Assembly (NCBI RefSeq): GCF_000718785.1
Contig: NZ_JOCA01000008.1
Coordinates: forward strand, 297,452-361,451
Source of the DNA: Streptomyces sp. NRRL WC-3626
GTDB lineage: Bacteria; Actinomycetota; Actinomycetes; Streptomycetales; Streptomycetaceae
Reading direction: 5' to 3'
Length of the DNA: 64,000 nt
Shown here: one piece after another, positions 42,220-50,810 of the stretch
Numbering within the stretch: position 1 is the stretch's first letter
Layout: each line of letters opens with the position of its first letter
The notes under the pieces: generated by a model
What the model saw: only the letters and a program-made list of their open reading frames with translations
Database searches by the model: none
Told to the model about the DNA's origin: nothing
Translations under genes and position numbers: made by a program

Positions 42220-44304
42220 TCAGGCCGCGCGTTCCTGATCCGGCGCCGCCGGTATGTCCGACTCGTCCGCCTCGGTGAGCCAGCGGCGCAGCACCCGGTG
42301 GATCTGTTCGGCGCCGGCGAGGTCCGTGCCGTCGTGAACCGGCGGGGACAGTACCAGCGGGGAGAGCAGGAAGGGGCGGGACTGGGCGCCGCCGAGGCCG
42401 CCGTGGGAGCCGATCTGCTCCTCGAAGGCGAGGACCTCGCCGTCGGCGGGGTCGTGGAAGGAGTTGACCATGATGTCGGCGGTGTGCGGGAAGGTGTGCG
42501 TGCGGCGTACGGCGTCGGCGGCGCCGGGGCCGAACGCGGCCAGCGGGCCGGGGTCGTCGTCCAGCCGGTCCAGCGGGATCTCCGCGCCGTACGCGCCAAG
42601 GACGACCCCGCCGTGGCGTTCGCTGCGGACGAGCAGGAAGCCGATGCCGGGGTGGTTGGCGAGGGTCGCAAGGAGCGCCGGGTGGCGGGCGTCGATCTCC
42701 TCCTTGGTCATCCGGTGCGGCACGTCCGGGAAGGAGATCAGGCCCAGGTTGCCGGAGGCGAGCACGATCGGTTCGGAGCCGCGGGAGGGCCGGTGCTGCC
42801 CGGCGCCCTCCTCGACGGGCCTGCGCAGCGCCGCGCGGACGGCGGCGCGGGCCTCGGCGCCGCTGTGGGTGCGTCCGGCGCTGCGCGGTACGGGCAGTCC
42901 GCAGCCGGCCCGCACCAGGTCGCCCAGGGTGAGGCCGTAGCGGGAGCGGAAGGTCTCGCCGGGGCTCTGGCCGTGGTCGGAGAGGACGACGATCCGGTAC
43001 GGGCGGGGGGCGTGCTCGGCGACGTGCTCGATCAGGGCGAGGGCGCGGTCGAGGCGCTGGAGGACCTTCTCGGTGTCCCTGCCGGCCGGCCCGGAGTGGT
43101 GGGCGACCTCGTCGTAGGCCACCAGGTCGGCGTAGACGGAGGTGCGGCCGGCCAGCAGGTCGCCGGTGACGGCGGCGACCACCACGTCCCGCTGGACGAC
43201 GGTGGCGAAGGCCCGGACGAGCGGGTAGAGGCCGCCGCGCGAGACACGCGGGCGCTGCCCGCGGAACCGGGTCCGGGTGGACTGGCCTATCTCCCGGCCG
43301 ACCTCGGCGATGAAGGACAGCGCGGTGCGTACGGCGTTGGCGGGGTCGGAGAAGTAGGCGAAGTAGCCCGCGCGGGAGCGGGCGGCGGGGTCGCGCCGGC
43401 GGGTGGCGATGGACAGCACCAGGGCCTGCTCGTCGGCGCCGCCGCTGAAGAGGTTGCCGCGGCTGGCGCCGTCGTCGGCGAGGAGTCCGGCATGCCCGGA
43501 GTTCTCGATGGCGCGGGCCTGGAGTTCGGCGGCGCTGGTGGGCCGGTTGCAGACCATGACCTCGCGGCGGGCCTTCTCGTACCAGCGGAAGGCGGGGATG
43601 TCGTGGTTGCTGCCGTGCAGGATGCCGAGCTGGCTGGAGCCGGTCTGGCTGGACCAGTCGGTGCGCCAGGGGGTGAGCCGGTGGGAGGGGTGGTCGCCGC
43701 CGGTGCCGGTGCCGAGCCAGCGGGCGACCGTGGGCATGAGTCCCTTGTCGACGGCGGCGTGCAGTATGTCGTGGCCGACGCCGTCGAGCTGCAGGAAGAC
43801 GGTGCCGGGGGTGGTGGGGCAGGGCGGGGCGGAGCCGCGTCTGCGGTGGGCGAGGCGGTAGAGGCGGCGGCGGTAGGCGTCGTCGTCGCGTACGGCGAGG
43901 GCTCCGCCGGTGGCGGAGGCGACGGCGGACATCACGGCGGCGACCACGACCGCCGTCTCCGGCGCCGCGGCGCCCCGTTCGACGGGGTTGACCCGCAGGG
44001 CGAGCCACAGCAGGGCGCCGTTGAGGAAGAACACCAGCAGGCCGAGGACGAGCGCCGGCACGAGCAGCAGCAGACGGACGAGCAACGGCCAGACCAGGGC
44101 GGAGAGCAGACCGAAGGCGCCGGCGCCGAGCGCGGCGGTGACCGCGATGTCGGTGGCGCTGCCGCCGTCGGCCGAGCGCAGCCGGAAGTCGGGCAGGATG
44201 CCGGCGAGCAGCAGCATGGTGAGGGTGGAGACCACCCACACGGCGACACTCCGCCCGATCTGACTGGCGACCCGTCGCCACCGCCCGCCACCCACGCCCC
44301 GCAC
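42220..44304 (-). CDS. Membrane-anchored alkaline-phosphatase-superfamily hydrolase
   Basis: A 694-residue protein, GTG at 44304 behind GAGGT. Three to four hydrophobic helices fill residues 18-150 (VAVWVVSTLTMLLLAGIL, LLLLVPALVLGLLVFFLN), a small holin-like or DUF4-type membrane module. A large type I phosphodiesterase/alkaline-phosphatase domain follows, with the metal motif FLQLDGVGHDIL near 172, YDEVAHHSGP near 400, VVLSDHGQSPG near 450 and HGGLGG near 645. Topology suggests that the hydrolase lies on one face of the membrane. Substrate unknown. Confidence 0.85.
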   Translation of the reverse strand: MRGVGGGRWRRVASQIGRSVAVWVVSTLTMLLLAGILPDFRLRSADGGSATDIAVTAALGAGAFGLLSALVWPLLVRLLLLVPALVLGLLVFFLNGALLWLALRVNPVERGAAAPETAVVVAAVMSAVASATGGALAVRDDDAYRRRLYRLAHRRRGSAPPCPTTPGTVFLQLDGVGHDILHAAVDKGLMPTVARWLGTGTGGDHPSHRLTPWRTDWSSQTGSSQLGILHGSNHDIPAFRWYEKARREVMVCNRPTSAAELQARAIENSGHAGLLADDGASRGNLFSGGADEQALVLSIATRRRDPAARSRAGYFAYFSDPANAVRTALSFIAEVGREIGQSTRTRFRGQRPRVSRGGLYPLVRAFATVVQRDVVVAAVTGDLLAGRTSVYADLVAYDEVAHHSGPAGRDTEKVLQRLDRALALIEHVAEHAPRPYRIVVLSDHGQSPGETFRSRYGLTLGDLVRAGCGLPVPRSAGRTHSGAEARAAVRAALRRPVEEGAGQHRPSRGSEPIVLASGNLGLISFPDVPHRMTKEEIDARHPALLATLANHPGIGFLLVRSERHGGVVLGAYGAEIPLDRLDDDPGPLAAFGPGAADAVRRTHTFPHTADIMVNSFHDPADGEVLAFEEQIGSHGGLGGAQSRPFLLSPLVLSPPVHDGTDLAGAEQIHRVLRRWLTEADESDIPAAPDQERAA

Positions 44305-44387
44305 ACCTCACGTCCCGGCCGACCTGGCCCTCTCCACCCTGTCACAACGGCCGGACGGGGCGATTCGTCCCCGTACGCCGCCGTCGT

Positions 44388-44789
44388 TCAGCGGCCGTCG
44401 TAGCCGGCCGTGGGCAGCGACAGCCGCCGGTGCACGCGCGCCTTCATCGCCGCGTCGTACGACGGTTCGGCGGTGCCGGCCGTCTCCAGCCGGGCGCCCC
44501 GCCGGGCGCACTCCTCGGTGAACTCCTCCACCGAGGACAGCGCGCGTTTCAGTACCCGCAGACTGGGCGCCACGAACAGATCCGTTCCGGGCCGCACACC
44601 GTCCCACAGCAGGCAGTGGTCGAAACGCAGTTTCCGTACGAGGAGTTCCCTGGCCACCTCGTAGCCGCGCTCGGCGGCCCAGCGGGCACACATGGCGTGC
44701 TGGCTGCGGGAATCCACCAGGAAGGGATCGGCGTCCAGTTCCTCCAGCGGAGTCAGACTCGCGATCGCCGTCACCCTCACCGGCCCCAT
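44388..44789 (-). CDS. Small protein resembling a resolvase N-terminal domain
   Basis: A 133-residue ORF with a strong GGAGGTGAGGGGG leader and ATG at 44789. Its plan follows the serine-recombinase catalytic fold: an early strand (VRVTAIASL), a helix with ARWAAERGYEVARELLV, a strand with DLFVAPSLRVLKRALSS and a helix-strand EFTEECARRGARLETAG. The Arg-rich catalytic patch and the DNA-binding tail are missing. It is probably a domesticated, non-recombining relative. The similarity is by eye and needs profile search. Confidence 0.6.
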   Translation of the reverse strand: MGPVRVTAIASLTPLEELDADPFLVDSRSQHAMCARWAAERGYEVARELLVRKLRFDHCLLWDGVRPGTDLFVAPSLRVLKRALSSVEEFTEECARRGARLETAGTAEPSYDAAMKARVHRRLSLPTAGYDGR

Positions 44790-44871
44790 GGCGCCCCCTC
44801 ACCTCCGGTTTTCGCCGCCGACCCTACTCCTGCACGTAGGCTTCGGGGAGTCGCGCGAAGGAGGCGGAGAG

Positions 44872-45645
44872 GTGCCGGTGGAGGTCACCTGGTGGGGTCA
44901 CGCGACCTGCACGGTCGAGGACTCGCACACACGCGTGCTCACCGACCCCCTGTTCGCGCGCCGGCTCGCGCATCTGCGGCGCCGGCGCGGAGAAGTGCCG
45001 CCGCCACAGGCCCGGTACGCGGACGTGGCCCTGGTCTCCCATCTGCACGCCGACCATCTGCATGTGCCGTCGCTGGCCCGGCTCGCCCCCGGCACCCGTC
45101 TGCTCGTGCCCCGCGGGGCGGCCCGCGCGGTGCCGGGACTGCGCCGGCTGACGCATCTCGCCGTGCGCGAGATGGCGCCCGGCGATGTGACGACCGTCGG
45201 GGCCCTGGTCGTGAGGGCCGTGCCCGCGCGGCACGACGGGCGCCGGCTGCCGGTGGGACCGCACCGCGCCCCCGCCCTGGGATTCGTCCTGGAGGGTGAG
45301 GCCCGCACGTACTTCGCCGGGGACACCGGTCTGTACGACGAGATGGCCAAGGAGGTCGGGCCGGTCGACGTGGCGCTGCTCCCGGTGGGTGGCTGGGGGC
45401 CGTATCTGGGCGAGGGGCATCTGGACGCCGGACGCGCGGCCGAGGCCCTGGCCCGGCTGGGGGCGTCCAGCGCGGTGCCGGTGCACTACGGCACGTACTG
45501 GCCGATCGGGATGGACGCCGTGCGCCCGCACGAGTTCCACGCGCCCGGGTACGAGTTCGAGCGGCAGGCGGCCCGGCACGCGCCGGGTGCGTCGGTGCAC
45601 CGGCTGGGGCACGGGGAGCGCGTGCGCCTGGAGGTCGCGCGGTGA
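44872..45645 (+). CDS. MBL-fold metallo-hydrolase (UlaG/YtnP-like)
   Basis: A 257-residue metallo-beta-lactamase-fold hydrolase. The GTG at 44872 follows AAGGAGG by seven bases. Metal ligands are visible in WGHATCTVE (first His), SHLHADHLH (HxHxDH) and AGDTGLYDEM, with a late HYGTYWPIG. This set matches the YfiR/UlaG-like branch that acts on phosphodiesters, lactones or N-acyl lipids. It overlaps the next gene by four bases. Confidence 0.9.
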   Translation: MPVEVTWWGHATCTVEDSHTRVLTDPLFARRLAHLRRRRGEVPPPQARYADVALVSHLHADHLHVPSLARLAPGTRLLVPRGAARAVPGLRRLTHLAVREMAPGDVTTVGALVVRAVPARHDGRRLPVGPHRAPALGFVLEGEARTYFAGDTGLYDEMAKEVGPVDVALLPVGGWGPYLGEGHLDAGRAAEALARLGASSAVPVHYGTYWPIGMDAVRPHEFHAPGYEFERQAARHAPGASVHRLGHGERVRLEVAR

Positions 45646-46304
45646 TCCTCCCCGCCCTGGGCCGGGCGGCCGGTGCGTCGCTGTCGCCGGCGGCCGCCGT
45701 ACCGTCCGTGGCGCCCGACATCACCCAGCAGGCCGTCGGCTATCCCTCGCTGTTCCTGCTGGTGCTGATCGGGGCGCTGGTGCCGGTGGTGCCGACGGGC
45801 GCGCTGGTGAGCTCGGCGGCCGTGGTCGCCTTCCACCGGGCGGCCCCGCTGTCGATGCTGCTGGTGTTCGTGACGGCGTCACTGGCGGCGTTCCTCGGTG
45901 ACGTGGCGCTGTACTGGCTGGGGCGGCGCGGCATGAAGTCGAAGAACGGCTCCCGCTGGCTGGAGGCGATCCGGGACCGTGCCCCGGAGGACCGGCTGGA
46001 GCAGGCGCAGGGCAAGCTCGCCGACCACGGGGTGGCGGTGCTGGTGCTGTCCCGGCTGGTCCCGGCCGGGCGGCTGCCGGTGATGCTGGCCTGTCTGGTC
46101 GCGAAGTGGCCGCTGCGGCGCTTCGTCCGCGGCAATCTGCCGGCCTGTCTGGCCTGGGCGGCGACGTACCAGCTGATCGGAGTGGTCGGCGGCTCGCTGT
46201 TCGACCGCCCGTGGGAGGGCGTACTGGCGGCGATCGTCCTGACGGTGCTGATCAGCGTGGCCCCGGGACTGTGGCGCCGGCTGCGGGGGACGGCGACGGG
46301 GTGA
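45642..46304 (+). CDS. DedA-family membrane protein
   Basis: A 220-residue membrane protein with five or so hydrophobic segments. It has the family features GALVPVVPTGALVSSAAVVA, FLGDVALYWLGRRG and the Arg/Pro loop SRLVPAGRLPVMLA. DedA proteins are lipid scramblases and flippases such as undecaprenyl phosphate carriers. The GTG start overlaps the hydrolase gene, which suggests a joint task on a lipid or membrane substrate. Confidence 0.9.
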   Translation: MILPALGRAAGASLSPAAAVPSVAPDITQQAVGYPSLFLLVLIGALVPVVPTGALVSSAAVVAFHRAAPLSMLLVFVTASLAAFLGDVALYWLGRRGMKSKNGSRWLEAIRDRAPEDRLEQAQGKLADHGVAVLVLSRLVPAGRLPVMLACLVAKWPLRRFVRGNLPACLAWAATYQLIGVVGGSLFDRPWEGVLAAIVLTVLISVAPGLWRRLRGTATG

Positions 46305-46366
46305 GCACGGGACGGCCCCGGTCGCGCGGCGCGGGCACCGGCGGGTCCGGCGGGGTGTACGCCGTG

Positions 46367-47599
46367 TCAGCGTCGGGTGTCGTCGCGGAGTTCGGCGAAT
46401 GCCGCCGTCAGTCGGTTCAACGCGTCGCGCACCCGGGGGAGTTCCAGGGGGGCGGGTGAGGTCAGGGCCTCGGCGCGCAGGGCGGGGGTGTCGCCCAGCA
46501 GGGGGGCGGTGGACAGGCGTACGCGCGGGGCTTCGAGGTCGTCGCCGAAGCGGTGGCCGCCCGGTGCGGGCATGCCGAGCCGGGCGGTGAGGAACTCCTC
46601 CAGTTCCTGGGCGTCCCCGATGCCGCGCGCGTGCAGCGCGGGCGCCAGGGGGGTGAGGTCGACGTACAGGTGCCGGCCGCAGCTCGGGGGGCGGGCGAGC
46701 GCGCCCCCGGCGACGACGGCGGCGTGCGCGGCGGCGGCCACGCGCGCGTGCAGCCGTACGGCGTCGGTGACCCGCGCGGTGACCGGTTCGGGCTCGGACA
46801 GGGCGTATCCGGCCGCGGCGGCGACGGGCGCGGCGACCTGCGCGTCCAGCGCGGTGAGGATGTCGAGCACGCGCGCGTGGAGCGCGTTCCCGTCCTCGCC
46901 GGCCGGGAAGCGGGCCACGGCCGCGGGCCAGCCCGGCGGGAGCAGGGCGCCGGCCAGGTCGGTGACGACGGTGACCCGGTCCGGCAGCATCTCGGCGGGG
47001 CTGAGCAGCACGGTGGCGTGCGGGTCGTGCAGGGTGTCGCGCCAGGTCTCGTCGCTGACCAGGTACAGCCCCTCGGCGACGGCGGCCTCCAGGGTCTCGT
47101 GGAGCAGCTCGGGCGGGGTGACGCCGGCGGTGGGGTCGTCGGCGACGGAGAGCACCAGCAGCCGGGGGTCGCCGCCCTCGTTCCGCAGCCGGCGCACGGT
47201 CTCCAGCAGGGCGTACGGGTCGGGCACGCCGCCGCCCTCCGCCGGGGTCGGTACATGGAAGGCGGGGCTGCCGAGCACCCGCGCGTAGGGGGCCCACCAG
47301 GCGGCGCAGGGCCGGGGCACCAGGACGTCGCCGCCGAGCGCGGCGGTGAGCGCCACCAGCAGGGCGGGCGCGCCGGGGGCGACCGCCACCCGGTCGGGGG
47401 CGGCGGGCAGTCCGCGCCGGTCGCCGTAGCCGCAGGCCGCCTCCAGCAGGGCGGGCCCGCCGCCGACCGGTTCGACGCCCGCGCGGGAGGCCGCCGCGGC
47501 GAGCACGGCGGCCAGTTCGGGCAGCACGGGAAGCCCGTCCTCGGGCAGCGCGGGCCCGAACCGGACGGGGCCATGGCCTTCCGGGTCCGTCCGCCGCAT
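46367..47599 (-). CDS. Aminotransferase-fold protein lacking the PLP lysine
   Basis: A 410-residue protein with ATG at 47599 behind GGAGGT. The overall layout is class I/II aminotransferase: a substrate-side segment with DETWRD near 183, and PRVRLSTAPLLG near the end. Where the PLP lysine belongs (normally S-x-SK followed by PG) the chain reads TDLAGALLPPGWP (213-225) with no lysine. The NPTG-like segment is also changed, to ADDPTAGV near 153. It is most likely a catalytically dead homologue with a binding or regulatory role. It is a single-gene unit. Confidence 0.8.
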   Translation of the reverse strand: MRRTDPEGHGPVRFGPALPEDGLPVLPELAAVLAAAASRAGVEPVGGGPALLEAACGYGDRRGLPAAPDRVAVAPGAPALLVALTAALGGDVLVPRPCAAWWAPYARVLGSPAFHVPTPAEGGGVPDPYALLETVRRLRNEGGDPRLLVLSVADDPTAGVTPPELLHETLEAAVAEGLYLVSDETWRDTLHDPHATVLLSPAEMLPDRVTVVTDLAGALLPPGWPAAVARFPAGEDGNALHARVLDILTALDAQVAAPVAAAAGYALSEPEPVTARVTDAVRLHARVAAAAHAAVVAGGALARPPSCGRHLYVDLTPLAPALHARGIGDAQELEEFLTARLGMPAPGGHRFGDDLEAPRVRLSTAPLLGDTPALRAEALTSPAPLELPRVRDALNRLTAAFAELRDDTRR

Positions 47600-47672
47600 G
47601 TGCACCTCCGTACGGTCCCTGTACCCGGCGTGCCGCGTGCCATGGCCCGGCTGCCGGAACCGCGGCACGCCG

Positions 47673-48314
47673 TCAGCCGTCCGCGCGGGTGGTGCGGTCC
47701 CGGTGGAGACGGTGGGCGGCGGCGCCGAACGCGCCCGCGATCAGCAGACCACCGGCGGCCAGGGCGGGCACGGAGTCGGTGAAGGCGCCGCCCCCGCCGG
47801 CGTGGACACCGTGGTGCGCGGGCGGTGTGGCACAGGGGGTGCCCTTCGACGCGGTGGGCTTCGGGGCGGGGGTCTTGGATCCGGTGGGCCTCGGGGCGGG
47901 GGCCTTGGATCCGGTGGGCCCCGGCTTCACGGTCTTCGGTTCGACGAGCTCGGCGGTGTCGCCGTCCTCGGGGCCGGGGATCGCCGCGTCGAAGCCGGGT
48001 TCGGCGAGGCCGGGTTCGGCGAGGCCGGGTTCGGCGTCTAGGCCGGGTTCGGAGCCGAGGCCGTCCAGGGTCGTGCCCTCCGGGAGGTCCGCGTCGTGTT
48101 CGAGCGGGTCCGGTACGGCGCTCAGCGGTTCGTAGCCCTCCCACGCCTCGTCGTCCGGCTCGTGTTCCGCCGGCTCGGGGCAGGGCGCGCGGGAGGCGCT
48201 GCCCCAGGAGGCCACGGCGTCCGGTACGGAGCCGGCGGACGCGGCCGGTGCGCAGACCGCGAGGACGGCGCCGGTGGCGGCGGCGAGGGACAGGGCACGG
48301 ACGGTGCGGCGCAT
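47673..48314 (-). CDS. Secreted, membrane-anchored Pro/Ala-rich protein
   Basis: A 213-residue protein starting MRRTVRALSLAAATGAVLA with a signal peptide ending near ASA. An acidic part with the repeats EPGL and AEPG (about 88-110) is followed by Lys/Pro-rich repeats PTGSKAPAPRP, PTGSKTPAPKP and PTASKG. A hydrophobic helix near the end (ALAAGGLLIAGAFGAA) and a basic tail make it a cell-surface anchor. The sequence is low complexity, so family assignment is not possible. Confidence 0.7.
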   Translation of the reverse strand: MRRTVRALSLAAATGAVLAVCAPAASAGSVPDAVASWGSASRAPCPEPAEHEPDDEAWEGYEPLSAVPDPLEHDADLPEGTTLDGLGSEPGLDAEPGLAEPGLAEPGFDAAIPGPEDGDTAELVEPKTVKPGPTGSKAPAPRPTGSKTPAPKPTASKGTPCATPPAHHGVHAGGGGAFTDSVPALAAGGLLIAGAFGAAAHRLHRDRTTRADG

Positions 48315-48455
48315 GGTGCGGGCTCCTTCGAGCGACGGCGGCGGGGCCACGGCGTTCGGTCACGCCCCACCCCCATCACAGCCCCGTCGCCTCCGCACCG
48401 CCCGCCGCCGGACACCATTGGCGGGACCGGGCACACCCGGACGGGTGAGGGAGGG

Positions 48456-49259
48456 CTACGCCTCCTCGCCGGTGTCCCGCATGACCTGGTCCCGTACCCG
48501 GCCGCAGCTGCGGCTGATCAGGCGGGAGACGTGCATCTGGGAGATGCCCAGCTCGTCGGCGATGCTGCTCTGCGTCATGTCGTCGAAGAACCGCATGTAG
48601 AGAATGGCCCGCTCCCGCTCGGGCAGCGCGGCGAGCCGTTCCCTGACCGCCTGGCGGTCGACCACCGTGTCCAGCGCCGGGTCGGGCCCGCCGAGGGCGT
48701 CACCGAGCGAGTAGCCGTCGTCGCTGCCGGGCAGCTCGGCGTCCAGGGAGAGCGCGCTGAAGATCTCCAGCGCCTCCTGTCCCGTACGGACGTCCTCCTC
48801 GCTGAGATCGGCCTCCTCGGCGATCTCGGCCACGGTGGGCCGGCGGCCGGGGAGGGTCTGGGACAGGTCCTGCGAGGCGTGCCGCACCCGGTTGCGCAGC
48901 TCCTGGACCCGGCGCGGCACGTGCAGGGTCCACATGTGGTCGCGGAAGTGGCGTTTGATCTCGCCGGTGATGGTCGGCACGGCGTAGCTCTCGAAGGCGT
49001 TGCCGAGCTCGGGGTCGTACCGGTCGACGGCCTTGACCAGGCCGAGCGCGGCGACCTGGCGCAGGTCGTCGAAGTTCTCGCCGCGGCTGCGGAAGCGTCC
49101 GGCGAGGCGGTCGGCCATGGGCAGCCATGCCTCGACGATCTCCTCACGCAGGGCGTCGCGCTCCGCTCCGGCGGGCAGGGCGGCGAGTCCGCGGAAGGCG
49201 GACGCGGTGTCGGGGGCGTCGTCGTGGGGGTGGGATGTCGCGGTCGCTCGGATCGGCAT
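48456..49259 (-). CDS. RNA polymerase sigma factor, SigB/SigF family
   Basis: A 267-residue group 3 sigma factor. Region 2 is around LRQVAALGLVKAVDRYDPELG and SYAVPTITGEIKRHFRD; region 3 around PTVAEIAEEADLSEEDV; region 4.2 is MTQSSIADELGISQMHVSRLISR. It is the right length for the stress/sporulation SigB-SigF-SigG group. No anti-sigma or anti-anti-sigma gene lies beside it. A promoter of the SigB type occurs 0.4 kb away in front of a DUF2795 gene. Confidence 0.94.
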   Translation of the reverse strand: MPIRATATSHPHDDAPDTASAFRGLAALPAGAERDALREEIVEAWLPMADRLAGRFRSRGENFDDLRQVAALGLVKAVDRYDPELGNAFESYAVPTITGEIKRHFRDHMWTLHVPRRVQELRNRVRHASQDLSQTLPGRRPTVAEIAEEADLSEEDVRTGQEALEIFSALSLDAELPGSDDGYSLGDALGGPDPALDTVVDRQAVRERLAALPERERAILYMRFFDDMTQSSIADELGISQMHVSRLISRSCGRVRDQVMRDTGEEA

Positions 49260-49444
49260 CGTGCGTCACAGCTCCCTCGGGGTGCCAGGGCCGGTCCGGC
49301 GGATCGAGTCGCACAGGCCCCAGGGGACGGACGGTCACCGTGGTGAGCGCACCGCGCGAGGACAGGTGCGCCCTCGGCGGCGTGATCGCCGCTTCCACGG
49401 GCGTGCCTGCTGTCCGAAGCACTGGACGTGCGCCTGCCCCCGTC

Positions 49445-49585
49445 TCACCGTCCCAAACCGGCCGGACCGGTCTCGGCGGGATCGGCCTCGGGCGGTACGG
49501 GTGGCAGCAGGAGGTCCTCGTAGCGGCCCAGCATGAGGAGCACACCGAGCATGACGGGCGGGATGAGCAGGGCGAGCACCACCAT
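49445..49585 (-). CDS. Small single-helix membrane protein (46 aa)
   Basis: A 46-residue ORF starting MVVLALLIPPVMLGVLLMLG at 49585 and ending PAETGPAGLGR. The first 20 residues form a hydrophobic helix, followed by RYEDLL and a Pro/Glu-rich tail. GGAGAGGAC precedes the ATG. Tiny proteins with a helix and RYED motif are frequent in Streptomyces. The function is unknown. It lies upstream of, and is transcribed towards, the sigma factor gene. Confidence 0.7.
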   Translation of the reverse strand: MVVLALLIPPVMLGVLLMLGRYEDLLLPPVPPEADPAETGPAGLGR

Positions 49586-49687
49586 GGCCTGTCCTCTCCA
49601 GGAGGCGCGTGGAGGGCGTGGCGGTCCGGGTCTCCCGCCGTACGGCGGCCAAACCCCGGACCGGGACGAAACGGAACCGGAACTCCC

Positions 49688-49712
49688 GTGTCACCCTCCG
49701 CTCGCCGGGTAC
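49688..49712 (+). promoter_or_regulatory. SigB-type promoter
   Basis: GTGT, 15 bases, then GGGTAC fits the Streptomyces SigB consensus GNNT-N14-16-GGGTAC. The DUF2795 start codon is 34 bp downstream of it. Confidence 0.45.
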
Positions 49713-49745
49713 GCGGTCCGCACCCCGAAGGATGTGGAGGGAGAC

Positions 49746-50138
49746 ATGCAGCGAGGCAGCGACCGGCTCAGCGTCCACCGCGACGACGAGATGAAGCACG
49801 AACTGCAGGGTCTGCTGCGGTCCGGGCACCCCACCCGTACCGAGGAATGGCACGACCCCGAGCCGTTCGCCGACGACGACCCCGAGGTCGCCTACGGCCC
49901 GGTGACGCCGGGCCGCGGCCCGACGTCGCTGGAGTCGGTGCGGCTGGATCTGGCCAGGATCCTGGGCCGCGGGGCGTTCCCCGCGGGTGCGCGCGAGCTG
50001 ATGCGCGCCCTGGACCGGCGGTACGCGCCGGACGCGCTCATCGAGGCGCTCCAGCGGCTGCCGCGCCAGGACCGCTACGGCAGCGTCCAGGAGCTGGCCG
50101 AGGCACTGACGCGGGTGCGGGAGACGGAGACCGCGTGA
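49746..50138 (+). CDS. DUF2795 protein
   Basis: A 130-residue protein with ATG at 49746 behind GGAGGGAG. The C-terminal half is a DUF2795 domain (LARILGRGAFPAGARELM, ALQRLPRQDRYGSVQELAEALT). The N-terminal half is charged with a DEMKHELQGLLRSGHPTRTEEW segment shared by Streptomyces relatives. DUF2795 proteins are small, often stress-induced and of unknown role. It sits behind a SigB-type promoter. Confidence 0.85.
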   Translation: MQRGSDRLSVHRDDEMKHELQGLLRSGHPTRTEEWHDPEPFADDDPEVAYGPVTPGRGPTSLESVRLDLARILGRGAFPAGARELMRALDRRYAPDALIEALQRLPRQDRYGSVQELAEALTRVRETETA

Positions 50139-50250
50139 GCGGTGCGTCCGGCTCGGCCGGGGTGTCGCGGTGGTTTCGCGGCGCCCCGGTTTCGGCGCCC
50201 GGCACGGTCGGGGACGTGCGGGAACATCTGAGACGAGAGGACACAGAAGC

Positions 50251-50790
50251 ATGCGTATCGCATTCCTGACCGCGCCCGAGGGCGTCGAGCAGGTCGAGCT
50301 GACCGAGCCGCGGCAGGCGGCCGCGGACGCCGGTCACGAACCCGTGCTCGTGTCGACGAGCCCGGGCAGGGTCCAGGCGTTCGACCATCTCGACAAGGCG
50401 GACACCTTCCCCGTGCAGGAGGTGGTCGGCGAGACGTCGGCGGACTCCTTCGGCGGTCTGGTCCTGCCGGGCGGGGTGGCCAACCCGGACTTCCTCCGCA
50501 TGGACGACAAGGCCGTCGCGTTCGTGCGGGACTTCTTCGAGCAGGGACGGCCCGTCGCCGCGATCTGTCACGCGCCGTGGACGCTGATCGAGGCCGATGT
50601 CGTGCGGGGGCGGGTGCTGACCAGTTGGCCCAGTCTGCGGACGGATCTGCGCAATGCCGGTGCGACCTGGGTCGACGAGCAGGTGAAGGTCTGCGACCAC
50701 GGGGCGGGCAAGCTCGTCACCAGCCGTAAGCCCGATGATCTGAAGGCGTTCTGCGAGACGTATCTCGAGGTGTTCGGGGCCGCGGCCTGA
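50251..50790 (+). CDS. DJ-1/PfpI family protein
   Basis: A 179-residue protein of the type 1 glutamine amidotransferase fold. The nucleophile elbow AICHAPWTLIEADVVRG gives the active Cys at about residue 109 followed by His. Conserved GGLVLPGG is near 75. Members act as proteases, glyoxalases or deglycases that protect against carbonyl stress. It is a single gene following the DUF2795 gene. Confidence 0.92.
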   Translation: MRIAFLTAPEGVEQVELTEPRQAAADAGHEPVLVSTSPGRVQAFDHLDKADTFPVQEVVGETSADSFGGLVLPGGVANPDFLRMDDKAVAFVRDFFEQGRPVAAICHAPWTLIEADVVRGRVLTSWPSLRTDLRNAGATWVDEQVKVCDHGAGKLVTSRKPDDLKAFCETYLEVFGAAA

Positions 50791-50810
50791 GGAGGCTCGG
50801 CACCGGTTTG

